Source: Paenibacillus periandrae | GTDB lineage: Bacteria; Bacillota; Bacilli; Paenibacillales; NBRC-103111 | Direction: 5' to 3' | DNA length: 59,424 nt | Assembly: GCF_022458865.1 (NCBI RefSeq) | Contig: NZ_JAJNMU010000041.1 | Span: 1-59,424, forward strand | Shown: positions 42,020 through 51,053 of the stretch, piece by piece | Numbering within the stretch: the stretch's first letter is position 1 | How the letters are laid out: each line of letters starts with the position of its first letter | Translations under genes and position numbers: made by a program | Notes under the pieces: model-generated | Told to the model about the DNA's origin: nothing | The model's database searches: none | What the model saw: the letters and a program-made list of their open reading frames with translations, nothing else

Positions 42020-42665
42020 ACCTTGCATCTCTAACTTCCAAATACCGTTCCAGCTTTCGCTTGACACGCTGCAAAGCATTATCAATCGACTTCACGTGAC
42101 GATCCAGATCTACTGCAATTTCCTGATAGGAACGGCCGTCTAAATATAGCATCAGTACTCTGCGTTCCAGATCGCTTAAGATTTCACCCATTTTATCTTC
42201 CAACCCGCTGAATTCTTCTTGGTTAATAATCAATTCCTCAGGATCGGTCACACGTGATCCGCAGATGACATCAAGCAGGGTTCGATCGGAGTCTTCATCA
42301 TAAATCGGTTTATCGAGCGAAACATAGGAGTTAAGAGGAATATGCTTCTGGCGGGTTGCGGTTTTGATCGCCGTAATGATTTGACGGGTGATGCAAAGTT
42401 CAGCAAAGGCTTTGAAGGAGGCGAGCTTGTCTCCACGAAAGTCACGTATGGATTTATATAAACCTATCATACCTTCTTGCACGATATCTTCCCTGTCAGC
42501 ACCTATTAGAAAATAGGAGCGTGCTTTGGCGCGAACGAAGTTTTTATACTTGTTAATCAAGTACTCCAATGCGTCGCTATCCCCTTCGCGGACCGCTTCG
42601 ACAATGTCTTCATCTGCCTTGAGGTCGTATTCGCACATTCTCAATTCTTTGAGGTCGACACTCAA
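42018..42665 (-). CDS. sigH: RNA polymerase sigma-H factor
   Basis: 215 aa sigma-70-type factor. Region 2 contains AREDIVQEGMIGLYKSIRDF-like sequence (DREDIVQEGMIGLYKSIRDF) and region 4.2 the helix-turn-helix SYQEIAVDLDRHVKSIDNAL. Directs transition-state and early sporulation genes. TTG 42665 has GGAGGG 6 nt upstream. A sigma-A promoter lies just before it. Confidence 0.97.
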   Translation of the reverse strand: MSVDLKELRMCEYDLKADEDIVEAVREGDSDALEYLINKYKNFVRAKARSYFLIGADREDIVQEGMIGLYKSIRDFRGDKLASFKAFAELCITRQIITAIKTATRQKHIPLNSYVSLDKPIYDEDSDRTLLDVICGSRVTDPEELIINQEEFSGLEDKMGEILSDLERRVLMLYLDGRSYQEIAVDLDRHVKSIDNALQRVKRKLERYLEVRDAR

Positions 42666-42723
42666 AATAATCCCTCCGGCCTAGGCAAGACTCATAATCT
42701 ACTTGATCCTAAAAGATAGGATA

Positions 42724-42753
42724 AGTATACATTATGTAATCTATTATCGTCAA
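42724..42753 (-). promoter_or_regulatory. sigma-A promoter of sigH
   Basis: TTGACG, an 18-bp spacer and TATACT. A small hairpin ATCCTA-TCTTT-TAGGAT lies right at the start of the transcript (about 42705-42721). Confidence 0.75.
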
Positions 42754-42791
42754 CCGAATTCACGACAGCATGGGCTTTATTCATTCTATCG

Positions 42792-43319
42792 TCATCGGCC
42801 TCTGCGCCATTTTTCAAAGAGATCTTTCATCTCGCTGCTTAGCTTGCTGTCAAAAGTATTTCGTCTTCGCGACGTGTCCTGCTCGATTTTGTTGTTGATT
42901 TCCCGCTTGGCATGCTTGACCTTGACCAGAAGCTCGCTGGCCGGAATACGGAATGCACCTTTTCCAAAAATAACATGCTGCTCGGTCATATCGGAGGTGG
43001 CCACATAAATCTGCTTGCGCCGCCCCACATGCTCGGTAACCAGACGCTCAATCAGTTCATCCGCCGTCTCCTTTTCCTTCGTATAATAAATTCGCAGCTT
43101 GCTGTGCTCATACTTGCCACCCAGACCGGGCACATAGTAGGCATCGAACACCAGCAATACTTTGATACCGGAAAAGGATTGATATTCAGCCAACAGCTCG
43201 ATCAATCGGTCACGCGCATCCTCCAGGCTAATATCCTTAAGCTTCTGCAGCTCGGGCCAATCTCCAATAATGTTGTATCCGTCCACAATGAGAAACTCCT
43301 TGAATGCCGGAGCTACCAT
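42792..43319 (-). CDS. rae1: NYN-domain endoribonuclease Rae1 (YacP)
   Basis: 175 aa. FLIVDGYNIIGDWPEL and the Asp cluster VLLVFDAYYVPG and VATSDMTEQ mark the NYN/PIN nuclease fold. B. subtilis Rae1 cuts mRNA in the ribosomal A site. The ATG directly follows the rlmB stop, so the two are coupled. C-terminal region is basic and helical. Confidence 0.9.
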   Translation of the reverse strand: MVAPAFKEFLIVDGYNIIGDWPELQKLKDISLEDARDRLIELLAEYQSFSGIKVLLVFDAYYVPGLGGKYEHSKLRIYYTKEKETADELIERLVTEHVGRRKQIYVATSDMTEQHVIFGKGAFRIPASELLVKVKHAKREINNKIEQDTSRRRNTFDSKLSSEMKDLFEKWRRGR

Positions 43320-44066
43320 CTATTTCACAGCAAGCCGCTGACGGACTACCTCGTACATAAAAACGGATGCAGCCACAGAGGCATTCAACGAATTGACATG
43401 TCCGAACATGGGAAGCTTGAGCAGGAAATCACATTTTTCTTTGATTAATCTGCCTACGCCTTTATTCTCATTGCCAATGACGATAGCGAGCGGAATGGTC
43501 AGATTCGTCTGATAAATAGGTTGATTGGCAGCTACATCCGTACCCGCTACCCAGACGCCGCGTTCTTTTAGCTGCTCAATCGTTTGCGCCAAATTCGTAA
43601 CCCGCGCCACACGGACGTACTCAACAGCTCCCGCCGAGGTTTTGGATACAGCAGCTGTCAAGCCTACCGCTCTGCGCTTGGGAATGATAACCCCGTGCAC
43701 GCCCGTACAGTCTGCAGACCGAAGAATCGAACCCAGATTATGCGGGTCCTCAATCTCGTCCAGAATAAGGATAAACGGCTCTTCATTGCGACTTTTGGCA
43801 TATTCCAGAATATCTTCAATTTCTACATAAGCATACGCGGCGACCTGAGCGACAACACCTTGATGCGGCACCTCTTCGACCATCTGGTCAAGCTTGCGCT
43901 TATCCACAAATTGAACAATGATCCCCTTTTGTTTGGCCTCGGTTACGATCGGCTGGGTCAATTGCTTTTGAGCGCCCTCAGCAACCCATATTTTATTAAT
44001 CGTTCGTCCTGAACGCAAAGCCTCAAGCACCGAATGCTTGCCGGCAATATATTCTTCTTCCTCCAT
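43320..44066 (-). CDS. rlmB: 23S rRNA (guanosine-2'-O)-methyltransferase RlmB
   Basis: 248 aa SPOUT enzyme: N-terminal L30e-like substrate-binding domain, then DPHNLGSILRSADCTG, LAIVIGNENKGVGRLIKEKC and LPMFGHVNSLNASVAASVFM, the three knot motifs. Methylates G2251 in the P loop in E. coli. ATG 44066 lies 8 nt after AGGAG; the ATG two codons upstream is too close. Confidence 0.95.
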   Translation of the reverse strand: MEEEEYIAGKHSVLEALRSGRTINKIWVAEGAQKQLTQPIVTEAKQKGIIVQFVDKRKLDQMVEEVPHQGVVAQVAAYAYVEIEDILEYAKSRNEEPFILILDEIEDPHNLGSILRSADCTGVHGVIIPKRRAVGLTAAVSKTSAGAVEYVRVARVTNLAQTIEQLKERGVWVAGTDVAANQPIYQTNLTIPLAIVIGNENKGVGRLIKEKCDFLLKLPMFGHVNSLNASVAASVFMYEVVRQRLAVK

Positions 44067-44114
44067 GTTCATGCTCTCCTTTATGCAAAAGCTGGCTTTA
44101 ACTAATGGCCATCG

Positions 44115-44555
44115 TCATTTTGCGTCCTGCTGATTAGGTTCAATTGTTTGCATCATGATGTATTGAAGCCTTTCCAACTGCTTCGTGTAATATAAGTAGC
44201 CAAGCAAGCATTCGAATGCCGTACTGTGGCGATATTCTAAAATATCTGCATTTTTCGCTGATGTCCCTGACTTGGCATTACGACCACGCTTGACGATATC
44301 CGCTTCCTCTTCGGTTAGTAACGGCATGAGACGCTGCAGGTTTTTGGCCTGCGCCCTCGCCGAAACATATTGTGTTGACAGACGATGCAAATGATTCGGT
44401 CGTTGATTGGCCATTGATATGACGTATTGTCGAATAAATACCTCATAGATCGCATCACCGATATAGGCGAGTACGATTGGACCTAGCAGCTTTGGTTCTT
44501 TGGCGGGAGGGAAGCAAAATAAGTCGGTCTCCATAACAAAGGGCTCTTGGCTCAT
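44115..44555 (-). CDS. mrnC: Mini-ribonuclease III
   Basis: 146 aa, an RNase III domain without a double-stranded RNA-binding domain: VLAYIGDAIYEVFIRQYVI, and EYRHSTAFECLLGYLYYT carries the catalytic Glu. Trims 23S rRNA ends in Bacillus, aided by L3. ATG 44555 overlaps the cysS stop (TAATG) with GGAGG 5 nt upstream. Confidence 0.94.
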   Translation of the reverse strand: MSQEPFVMETDLFCFPPAKEPKLLGPIVLAYIGDAIYEVFIRQYVISMANQRPNHLHRLSTQYVSARAQAKNLQRLMPLLTEEEADIVKRGRNAKSGTSAKNADILEYRHSTAFECLLGYLYYTKQLERLQYIMMQTIEPNQQDAK

Positions 44556-45952
44556 TATTTCCTCCGCCAACGAATACCTTGTGCCGTATCCTCCAGTGTA
44601 ATCCCCTTTTCCGTCAACAGATCACGGATTTCATCGGCACGCGCCCAGTTTTTGGACTTACGGGCTTCCGTACGGTCTATAATCAATTGTTCGATTTCCT
44701 GATCCAGCAGCTGCTCCGCTGGTTGGGCTAATATTCCCAATACTTTATCCATCGTTTCAAAACGTTCCAGCAGCAGCTGCAGCGAGCTGCGTGTCACCTC
44801 TGCCTGCTGGACATACAGGTTTGCTGCGCTAACCAATTCAAATACAGCTGTAATCGCATCCGGTGTATTGAAATCATCATTCATTTTCAATTCGAATTGC
44901 CGCTGCACTTCAGCTACTGCGTGTGCGATTTCTTCAGCAACCTCTCCTTCACCAGCTGTAGACAGACGATGCTTAATATTGGCCAGGCAATTCTCGATTC
45001 GCGCCAATCCATTATTAGCTTGCTCCATGCTTTCTTTACTGAAGTTCAATGGGTTGCGATAATGAACCGATAGCATGAAGTAACGCAACGTTTGCGGGTT
45101 GATCGTTTGTAACAGCTGATGGACATTGACACCATTTCCGAGTGATTTCGACATTTTTTCATTATCAATATTAATATACCCATTATGCATCCAGTAGTTA
45201 GCCATAGGGTGGCCAGTTAAGCATTCGGATTGTGCAATTTCACATTCATGATGAGGGAACTGCAGATCCTGCCCTCCCCCGTGGATATCGATCGTATCAC
45301 CTAAATATTTGCGTACCATCGCGGAGCACTCTATATGCCAGCCGGGTCGTCCCTGTCCCCATGGGCTGTCCCATGAAATCTCACCTGGCTTAGCAGCCTT
45401 CCAGAGTACAAAATCCTGCGGATTTTCCTTGCGGTCGTCAACCTCTACACGGATGCCAAATTGCAATTCTTCCAGATTTTGATGCGACAGCTTGCCATAT
45501 TCTGCGAATTGCGTTGTACGGAAATATACATCACCGCCACGCTCATAAGCGAAATTCTTTTCGAAAAGACCCTCAATGAATACGATGATTTCGTCAATAT
45601 TTTCGGTTACACGCGGGTTCAGTGTGGCTTTGCGGATACCCAGGCCTTCCGTATCCTCGTAAAACTTTTGAATAAACATATCGGCCACTTCAGGGACGGT
45701 TAATTCCAATTGCGCTGCTTTCTTAATGAGCTTATCGTCCACATCGGTAAAATTAACCACATAGTTGACCTCGTAGTTGATCGATTCCAAATATCTGCGA
45801 ACGACGTCAAAAAACACCATCGGACGCGCATTCCCTATATGAATGTAATCATATACAGTCGGACCGCATACGTACATTTTTACTTTTCCAGGCTCCAAAG
45901 GCTGAAATTCATCCTTTGCTCTTGTTAGTGTATTGTAAATTTTAAGCACCAT
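44555..45952 (-). CDS. cysS: Cysteinyl-tRNA synthetase
   Basis: 465 aa class I synthetase. Cys-29 (zinc) and HIGN at 38-41, WHIECSAM and FPHHECEIAQSE supply the other zinc ligands, and EKMSKSLGN is the KMSKS motif. ATG 45952 lies inside the end of cysE (11-bp overlap) with GGAGG about 11 nt upstream. Controlled with cysE by a cysteine T-box. Confidence 0.97.
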   Translation of the reverse strand: MVLKIYNTLTRAKDEFQPLEPGKVKMYVCGPTVYDYIHIGNARPMVFFDVVRRYLESINYEVNYVVNFTDVDDKLIKKAAQLELTVPEVADMFIQKFYEDTEGLGIRKATLNPRVTENIDEIIVFIEGLFEKNFAYERGGDVYFRTTQFAEYGKLSHQNLEELQFGIRVEVDDRKENPQDFVLWKAAKPGEISWDSPWGQGRPGWHIECSAMVRKYLGDTIDIHGGGQDLQFPHHECEIAQSECLTGHPMANYWMHNGYINIDNEKMSKSLGNGVNVHQLLQTINPQTLRYFMLSVHYRNPLNFSKESMEQANNGLARIENCLANIKHRLSTAGEGEVAEEIAHAVAEVQRQFELKMNDDFNTPDAITAVFELVSAANLYVQQAEVTRSSLQLLLERFETMDKVLGILAQPAEQLLDQEIEQLIIDRTEARKSKNWARADEIRDLLTEKGITLEDTAQGIRWRRK

Positions 45953-46604
45953 GATCCTGGCTACCTCCACTTGTCTGTTTAATCGTCTCTACTTCCAATT
46001 TCAAATCATCAATCTGCTGCTGCAGCTGTCGAAACATATCGATAACCGGATCGGGCAAATTATTATGATCCAACCGTCCTACACGAACTCCATCCCGCTT
46101 CACGATTCGTCCGGGAATACCTACAACTGTACTATTGGGCGGTACCTCACTGAGCACAACCGCATTGGAGCCTATACGTGAATTATCGCCTACAAGAAAA
46201 GAGCCTAATACCTTGGCTCCAGAGGCAATCACCACGTTGCTGCCGATCGTCGGATGGCGTTTTCCCTTTTCCTTACCGGTGCCTCCAAGGGTTACCCCTT
46301 GATAGAGCACGACATCATCGCCAATCTCACAGGTCTCTCCGATAATGACCCCCATACCGTGATCAATGAAAAAACGACGGCCAATGACAGCTCCCGGATG
46401 AATCTCAATTCCGGTCATGAAACGGCTCCATTGGGATATGACTCTGGCTATCGTATACCAATGGTTTTTATACAGATGGTGTGCCACGCGATGCGCCCAT
46501 AGCGCATGCAGACCTGAATAAGTAAAAACCACTTCAAACCAGCTGCGAGCCGCTGGGTCATTTTCGAATATTGTCGAGATATCTTCTTGCATGAACTTCA
46601 ACAA
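45942..46604 (-). CDS. cysE: Serine O-acetyltransferase
   Basis: 220 aa. N-terminal helical domain (EDISTIFENDPAARSWFEV) and a left-handed beta-helix with IEIHPGAVIGRRFFIDHGMG and VTLGGTGKEKGKRHPTIGSN. Makes O-acetylserine for cysteine. TTG 46604 is preferred: AGGTGG lies 6 nt upstream and MLKFMQEDI aligns with B. subtilis. Upstream open frame runs into the T-box and is not coding. Confidence 0.94.
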   Translation of the reverse strand: MLKFMQEDISTIFENDPAARSWFEVVFTYSGLHALWAHRVAHHLYKNHWYTIARVISQWSRFMTGIEIHPGAVIGRRFFIDHGMGVIIGETCEIGDDVVLYQGVTLGGTGKEKGKRHPTIGSNVVIASGAKVLGSFLVGDNSRIGSNAVVLSEVPPNSTVVGIPGRIVKRDGVRVGRLDHNNLPDPVIDMFRQLQQQIDDLKLEVETIKQTSGGSQDHGA

Positions 46605-46660
46605 GCCATTCCACCTGCTTTCCTTCTTGTCGTAGGCTGACCAACAAGCTGTACACATAG

Positions 46661-46966
46661 AAAAGCCCCCACAGCCATAAAGGCTGCAGAGGCGAAAAAG
46701 TCGCGGTTCCACTCTGCTTGGACAGCATAAATCCTATCCATCTCAACTGTTCGTAACGTGAACAGGTACGGTAAGACTACCTTGACTTCAGCTATGCCTA
46801 TTATAGGCATCCATCTGAAGCAGCTCGTCAATACGGCTCCCAGGTGCATTTCCAAGCGACAGGATATGGACAGCTTTCAGCTCGGGCTGTATGGCCGCGG
46901 TTGTCCTCTCTGTTAAACCCTTACTCGATTGTACTCTCCTGATCTACGCCACGATTGTTATATTAG
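46661..46966 (-). ncRNA. T-box riboswitch specific for tRNA-Cys
   Basis: On the minus strand: stem I with AGGAGAGTA, a GGAAATGCACC specifier loop whose codon TGC (46846-46848) is cysteine, the T-box TGGAACCGCG (46702-46711), and a terminator hairpin of 12 bp (46665-46693) followed by TTTT. Uncharged tRNA-Cys would favour the antiterminator and switch on cysE-cysS. This fills the gene-free interval 46605-46993 with the promoter. Confidence 0.95.
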
Positions 46967-46970
46967 AATC

Positions 46971-46999
46971 AGTATAACGAAAAAGTATTCGGTTTACAA
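46971..46999 (-). promoter_or_regulatory. sigma-A promoter of the cysE T-box transcript
   Basis: TTGTAA, a 17-bp spacer and TATACT. The -35 overlaps the gltX stop codon. Confidence 0.8.
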
Positions 47000-48454
47000 T
47001 AATTTGTTCAAACGTGCAACAACCTTTTCTTTTCCCAGCAAAAACACGGTCATATTGAGGTCAGGTCCATGCGTTTGACCTGTTAAGGCGACACGAATCG
47101 ACATAAAAAGCGGCTTGCCTTTATAGCCTGTGGCCTTCTGGACAGCTTTCAGCATAGCTGGAATAAGCTCAGCTTCAAAGGCTTCAGCACGCTCCACTTC
47201 GTCCAGAAACCCGCGAAGGACAATCGGCGCATAGTCTTCAGCCAAGATAGCCTTTGCTTCTTCTTCCTCATAGGTGACATCTTCCTGAAAAAAGATTTGG
47301 CTCAGCTGGACGATTTCTCCAGCGTACTGCATCCGGTCTTGATTCAAGCCTACAAGCTTGTTAATCCAATCTTCCTGCTCGGAGCTCAATGTCTGTGGAA
47401 CCAGTCCGGCATTTTGCAAATGCGGCAGCGAAAGCTCCACGACACGAGACAGCTCCGTTTTTTTCATATAATGGTTGTTCATCCAGTTCAGCTTGTCCAT
47501 ATCAAATACAGCTGGGCTTTTGGACACACGGCTTAGATCGAATTGAGCTATAATTTCTTCTTTGGTAAAAATCTCTTCTTCGCCTACTGGAGACCATCCG
47601 AGTAAAGTAATAAAGTTCAGCACCGCTTCAGGCAAATAACCTAAATCCCGGTATTGGCCAATAAACTGGACGATCGACTCATCACGCTTGCTCATTTTTT
47701 TACGGTCCGGATTTAATATGATCGACAGATGGGCAAATTCCGGAATCGGCAATTCCAGTGCTTCATACATCAGGATTTGTCTTGGCGTATTCGACAAGTG
47801 CTCCTCGCCGCGAATAACAAGATTTATTTTCATCAAATAATCATCCAGAATAACAGCAAAATTGTAGGTCGGGATTCCATCCGCGCGTACAATGATGAAG
47901 TCGCCAATCCCATCGGATTCAAATTCCACATGCTCACGGATACGATCCTTAAATGCAATCAGACGGCCCTCGGGCACACGGAACCGTATCGACGGCTTAC
48001 GTCCCTCAGCCTCATAAGCTGCAATTTGTTCCGCAGTTAAATAACGGCCCTTTCCTGAGTAACGGGGCATTTCCCCTCTTGCTTCCTGCTCGGCACGCTC
48101 CTGCTCCAGCTCCTCCTCGGAACAATAACAGGGATAGGCATGTCCGCCTGCAAGAAGCTGCTCCACGAAAGGCTTGTACAAATCCAGACGCTCCATTTGA
48201 CGGTAAGGTCCGTACTCGCCACCAATGTCGAGACTCTCATCCCAATCCAAACCAAGCCACTTTAATCCATCCAGTTGATTGCTGACTCCAGACTCAATAT
48301 GGCGGCTTTGATCGGTATCCTCGAAGCGAATAATAAATTGCCCGCCATCTTTACGAGCCATCAAATAATTAAATAATGCTGTTCGCGCTCCACCTATATG
48401 TAATTGACCGGTTGGACTTGGCGCATATCTTACACGCAAATGATCTGACATCAT
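46994..48454 (-). CDS. gltX: Glutamyl-tRNA synthetase
   Basis: 486 aa class Ib synthetase. HIGG motif in PSPTGQLHIGGARTALFNY near residue 20 and KMSKR at 253-257; the C-terminal anticodon-binding domain is complete. In Bacillales this enzyme is usually non-discriminating and also charges tRNA-Gln. ATG ATG start after GGAG. Sits between ispF and the cysE T-box, so it is not under that T-box. Confidence 0.97.
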   Translation of the reverse strand: MMSDHLRVRYAPSPTGQLHIGGARTALFNYLMARKDGGQFIIRFEDTDQSRHIESGVSNQLDGLKWLGLDWDESLDIGGEYGPYRQMERLDLYKPFVEQLLAGGHAYPCYCSEEELEQERAEQEARGEMPRYSGKGRYLTAEQIAAYEAEGRKPSIRFRVPEGRLIAFKDRIREHVEFESDGIGDFIIVRADGIPTYNFAVILDDYLMKINLVIRGEEHLSNTPRQILMYEALELPIPEFAHLSIILNPDRKKMSKRDESIVQFIGQYRDLGYLPEAVLNFITLLGWSPVGEEEIFTKEEIIAQFDLSRVSKSPAVFDMDKLNWMNNHYMKKTELSRVVELSLPHLQNAGLVPQTLSSEQEDWINKLVGLNQDRMQYAGEIVQLSQIFFQEDVTYEEEEAKAILAEDYAPIVLRGFLDEVERAEAFEAELIPAMLKAVQKATGYKGKPLFMSIRVALTGQTHGPDLNMTVFLLGKEKVVARLNKLL

Positions 48455-48503
48455 AATGGCTCCTCTCCTGTATTAAAAACCGTTAACCTAATAATAATAG
48501 TTG

Positions 48504-48989
48504 TTATGATAGCACATTTCTTATTAGACAAACAACCGATTGTGAAGCAATTCCTTCACCGCGTCCTGTAAAACCCAACTGCTCGGTAGTGGTCGCTTTC
48601 ACATTGACCTGTGAAGGCTCCGCTTCCAGTGCTTGAGCAATACGTTCCACCATCGCCGGAATATAGGGAGCCATCTTGGGTTTCTGGGCAATAATTGTTG
48701 AATCGATATTTCCCAGCTTGTAGCCCGCTTCTTTAGCTAACTGCCATACCTGCACCAAAAGCTGGTAGCTATCGGCATCTTTGAACGCCTCATCCGTATC
48801 CGGAAAATGCTTGCCGATATCTCCCATGCCGAGCGCTCCAAGTATCGCATCGCTGATCGTATGCAGCAATACATCCGCATCGGAGTGGCCAAGCAGCCCT
48901 TTCTCATAAGGAATTTCAATTCCACCTATAATGCATTTACGTCCTTCCACCAGCTGGTGTACGTCAAAGCCTTGTCCTACTCGAATCAT
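48504..48989 (-). CDS. ispF: 2-C-methyl-D-erythritol 2,4-cyclodiphosphate synthase
   Basis: 161 aa. GQGFDVHQLVEGRKCIIGG and LLGHSDADVLLHTISDA supply the zinc ligands (Asp, His, His). Step five of the MEP isoprenoid route. Start overlaps the ispD stop by 4 nt. Confidence 0.97.
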   Translation of the reverse strand: MIRVGQGFDVHQLVEGRKCIIGGIEIPYEKGLLGHSDADVLLHTISDAILGALGMGDIGKHFPDTDEAFKDADSYQLLVQVWQLAKEAGYKLGNIDSTIIAQKPKMAPYIPAMVERIAQALEAEPSQVNVKATTTEQLGFTGRGEGIASQSVVCLIRNVLS

Positions 48990-49690
48990 GATTCCTTCTC
49001 TCCCCTAACATTATGGATAATCCAATTGGCCCAAGGCAGGTCCTCCGGCGTTGTGATTTTAATATTGTAATAATCCGCTTCTACAACCTGAACGCCTACG
49101 CCCAATTGTTCAACAAGCATGGCATCATCCGTACCGATAAATCCTGTCTTCTCCGCCTGCTCGTAAGCTTCCAGCAGCATTGAAAAGCGAAAAGCCTGTG
49201 GGGTTTGAATAGCCCACAAGCTTCGACGATCAGGCGTGGATTGAATCTTTCCCGTCGTGTCAACTACTTTAATCGTATCCTTAACGGGAACTGCCAGAAC
49301 AGCCGCCCCCGTTTCCATTGCTTTATGCCAGCAAGCGATAATATGCTCCTTGGCTGTAAAAGGCCGGACACCATCATGCACCAATACCCATTCCGTATCC
49401 GTTGCCAACATCTGTAAACCTTTATAAACGGAGTCCTGCCGTTCTTGGCCACCTGCGACAACGAATTGCACCTTGGATAGCCCATACTGCTTAATATAGC
49501 CCCTACAGCGCTCTACATCATCGGTACCTGTTACGAGTACGATGGAGTTAACCTGTTCCATCTTTTGAAAAAGACTCAATGTATGTACAAGAATCGGCTT
49601 TCCATCTAAAATCAGAAACTGTTTGCTTTCTACGGTTTGCATTCGCGATCCTTTGCCCGCAGCCACCACAACAACCGCCAGTTGATTCAT
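48986..49690 (-). CDS. ispD: 2-C-methyl-D-erythritol 4-phosphate cytidylyltransferase
   Basis: 234 aa. AAGKGSRMQTVESKQFLILDG is the nucleotide-binding loop, and VHDGVRPF and TPQAFR are family motifs. Step three of the MEP route, cotranslated with ispF. Confidence 0.97.
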   Translation of the reverse strand: MNQLAVVVVAAGKGSRMQTVESKQFLILDGKPILVHTLSLFQKMEQVNSIVLVTGTDDVERCRGYIKQYGLSKVQFVVAGGQERQDSVYKGLQMLATDTEWVLVHDGVRPFTAKEHIIACWHKAMETGAAVLAVPVKDTIKVVDTTGKIQSTPDRRSLWAIQTPQAFRFSMLLEAYEQAEKTGFIGTDDAMLVEQLGVGVQVVEADYYNIKITTPEDLPWANWIIHNVRGEKES

Positions 49691-49803
49691 TTATCTTATT
49701 CACCTGCCGTCTGCATCCTAGCGCCTTTTCAACCTTACACTGCTGGAGTCATCGTGTTTCCAACATGGTTTCAAAGGTACTGCACTCCTCTATCATATAC
49801 GTT

Positions 49804-50898
49804 TCAGAGTGCTTTTTCCAATAATTTCGGTTTGGCGAAAATCATTCGGCCCGCAGAAGTCTGCAGCACACTGGTCACCATCACTTCAAGCGTCGTCCCG
49901 ATGAACTCCCGTCCACCTTCCACAACGATCATCGTACCGTCATCCAGATAAGCAACCCCTTGTCCATGCTCCTTGCCGTCCTTAATAACCTGGACCAAAA
50001 TTTCTTCTCCTGGAAGCACAACCGGTTTAACTGCATTCGCCAAATCATTGATATTGAGCACCGATACCCCTTGCAGCTCGCACACTTTATTCAAATTAAA
50101 ATCATTGGTGATCACTTTGCCCTGCAGTACCTTGGCAAGCTTGACCAGCTTACTGTCTACTTCGGAAATCTCTTCAAAATCTCCTTCATAGATCAGCACC
50201 TTCACATCCAGTTCCTTTTGGATTTTATTCAAAATATCAAGACCCCGGCGACCGCGGTTTCTTTTGAGCAAATCCGATGAATCCGCAATATGCTGCAGCT
50301 CCTCCAACACAAACTCAGGAATAACCAGCGTCCCTTCAATAAATCCGGTTTTGCAAATGTCGGCAATGCGGCCGTCGATAATGACACTCGTATCCAAAAT
50401 TTTATGTTCCTCAAAGCCCTTCACTTCACCTGCTGCAGCACGTTCTCTGGAAGAACGACTTTTGGTCAGCAAACCTATGAATTCCTCACGTTTGGCGTAG
50501 CCCAGACGAAATCCTACAAAGCCCAGCATCGCCGTCAATACCGTATGCAAGAATGGAGATAATAAGCCAGCTTGCTCAAAAGGCGTCAGCAGGTTGACCG
50601 TCAGCAGCAAACCTACCCCAAGCCCAAGTATCCCTGATATCAAATCAGCAATAGGGATATGCCCAATCCACTTCTCTGCGCGCTGCAAAAGCTTCCATCC
50701 ATAATCAGCTACCCAAGCGCCTATCCCATAAAATACCAAAACCCCGATAACCATCATCCAATAGCCTTGTCCTGCCACTTCCTTGATACCAAAAACGGTA
50801 TCCAGCATACCAAAAAAAGGTTTACCAACGATAGCACTCCACTCAAAACTCAATAGACCTCCAATAACGGCAAAAACACATTGAAACCATTTTTTCAT
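49804..50898 (-). CDS. yacL: PIN/TRAM-domain membrane protein YacL
   Basis: 364 aa. Four N-terminal hydrophobic segments (about residues 1-135), a PIN nuclease-like domain starting LDTSVIIDGRIADICKTGF with Asp residues at the expected places (ITNDFNLNK), and a C-terminal TRAM domain. Function unproven; lies between disA/radA and ispD as in other Firmicutes. ATG 50898 or the TTG before it (50901), which is better spaced from GGAGG, may be the start. Confidence 0.88.
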   Translation of the reverse strand: MKKWFQCVFAVIGGLLSFEWSAIVGKPFFGMLDTVFGIKEVAGQGYWMMVIGVLVFYGIGAWVADYGWKLLQRAEKWIGHIPIADLISGILGLGVGLLLTVNLLTPFEQAGLLSPFLHTVLTAMLGFVGFRLGYAKREEFIGLLTKSRSSRERAAAGEVKGFEEHKILDTSVIIDGRIADICKTGFIEGTLVIPEFVLEELQHIADSSDLLKRNRGRRGLDILNKIQKELDVKVLIYEGDFEEISEVDSKLVKLAKVLQGKVITNDFNLNKVCELQGVSVLNINDLANAVKPVVLPGEEILVQVIKDGKEHGQGVAYLDDGTMIVVEGGREFIGTTLEVMVTSVLQTSAGRMIFAKPKLLEKAL

Positions 50899-50993
50899 CA
50901 ATAGGGTCACCTCCATGCTCCTTTTCATACGTTCAGGTTCGTTAACATTATGAACCAAAAGCTTGCTGCCTAATCCTCAGTTATGTAAAAAAA

Positions 50994-51038
50994 ACAAAAA
51001 AAGCATTTAAATTCCGAATTCGGAAAATAAATGCTTTT
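50994..51038 (-). terminator. Terminator of pssA
   Basis: AAGCATTTA and TAAATGCTT flank TTTTCCGAATTCGGAATT, followed by TTTTTTG on the minus strand. It separates pssA from yacL. Confidence 0.8.
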
Positions 51039-51053
51039 CATTTTCGACTTATT

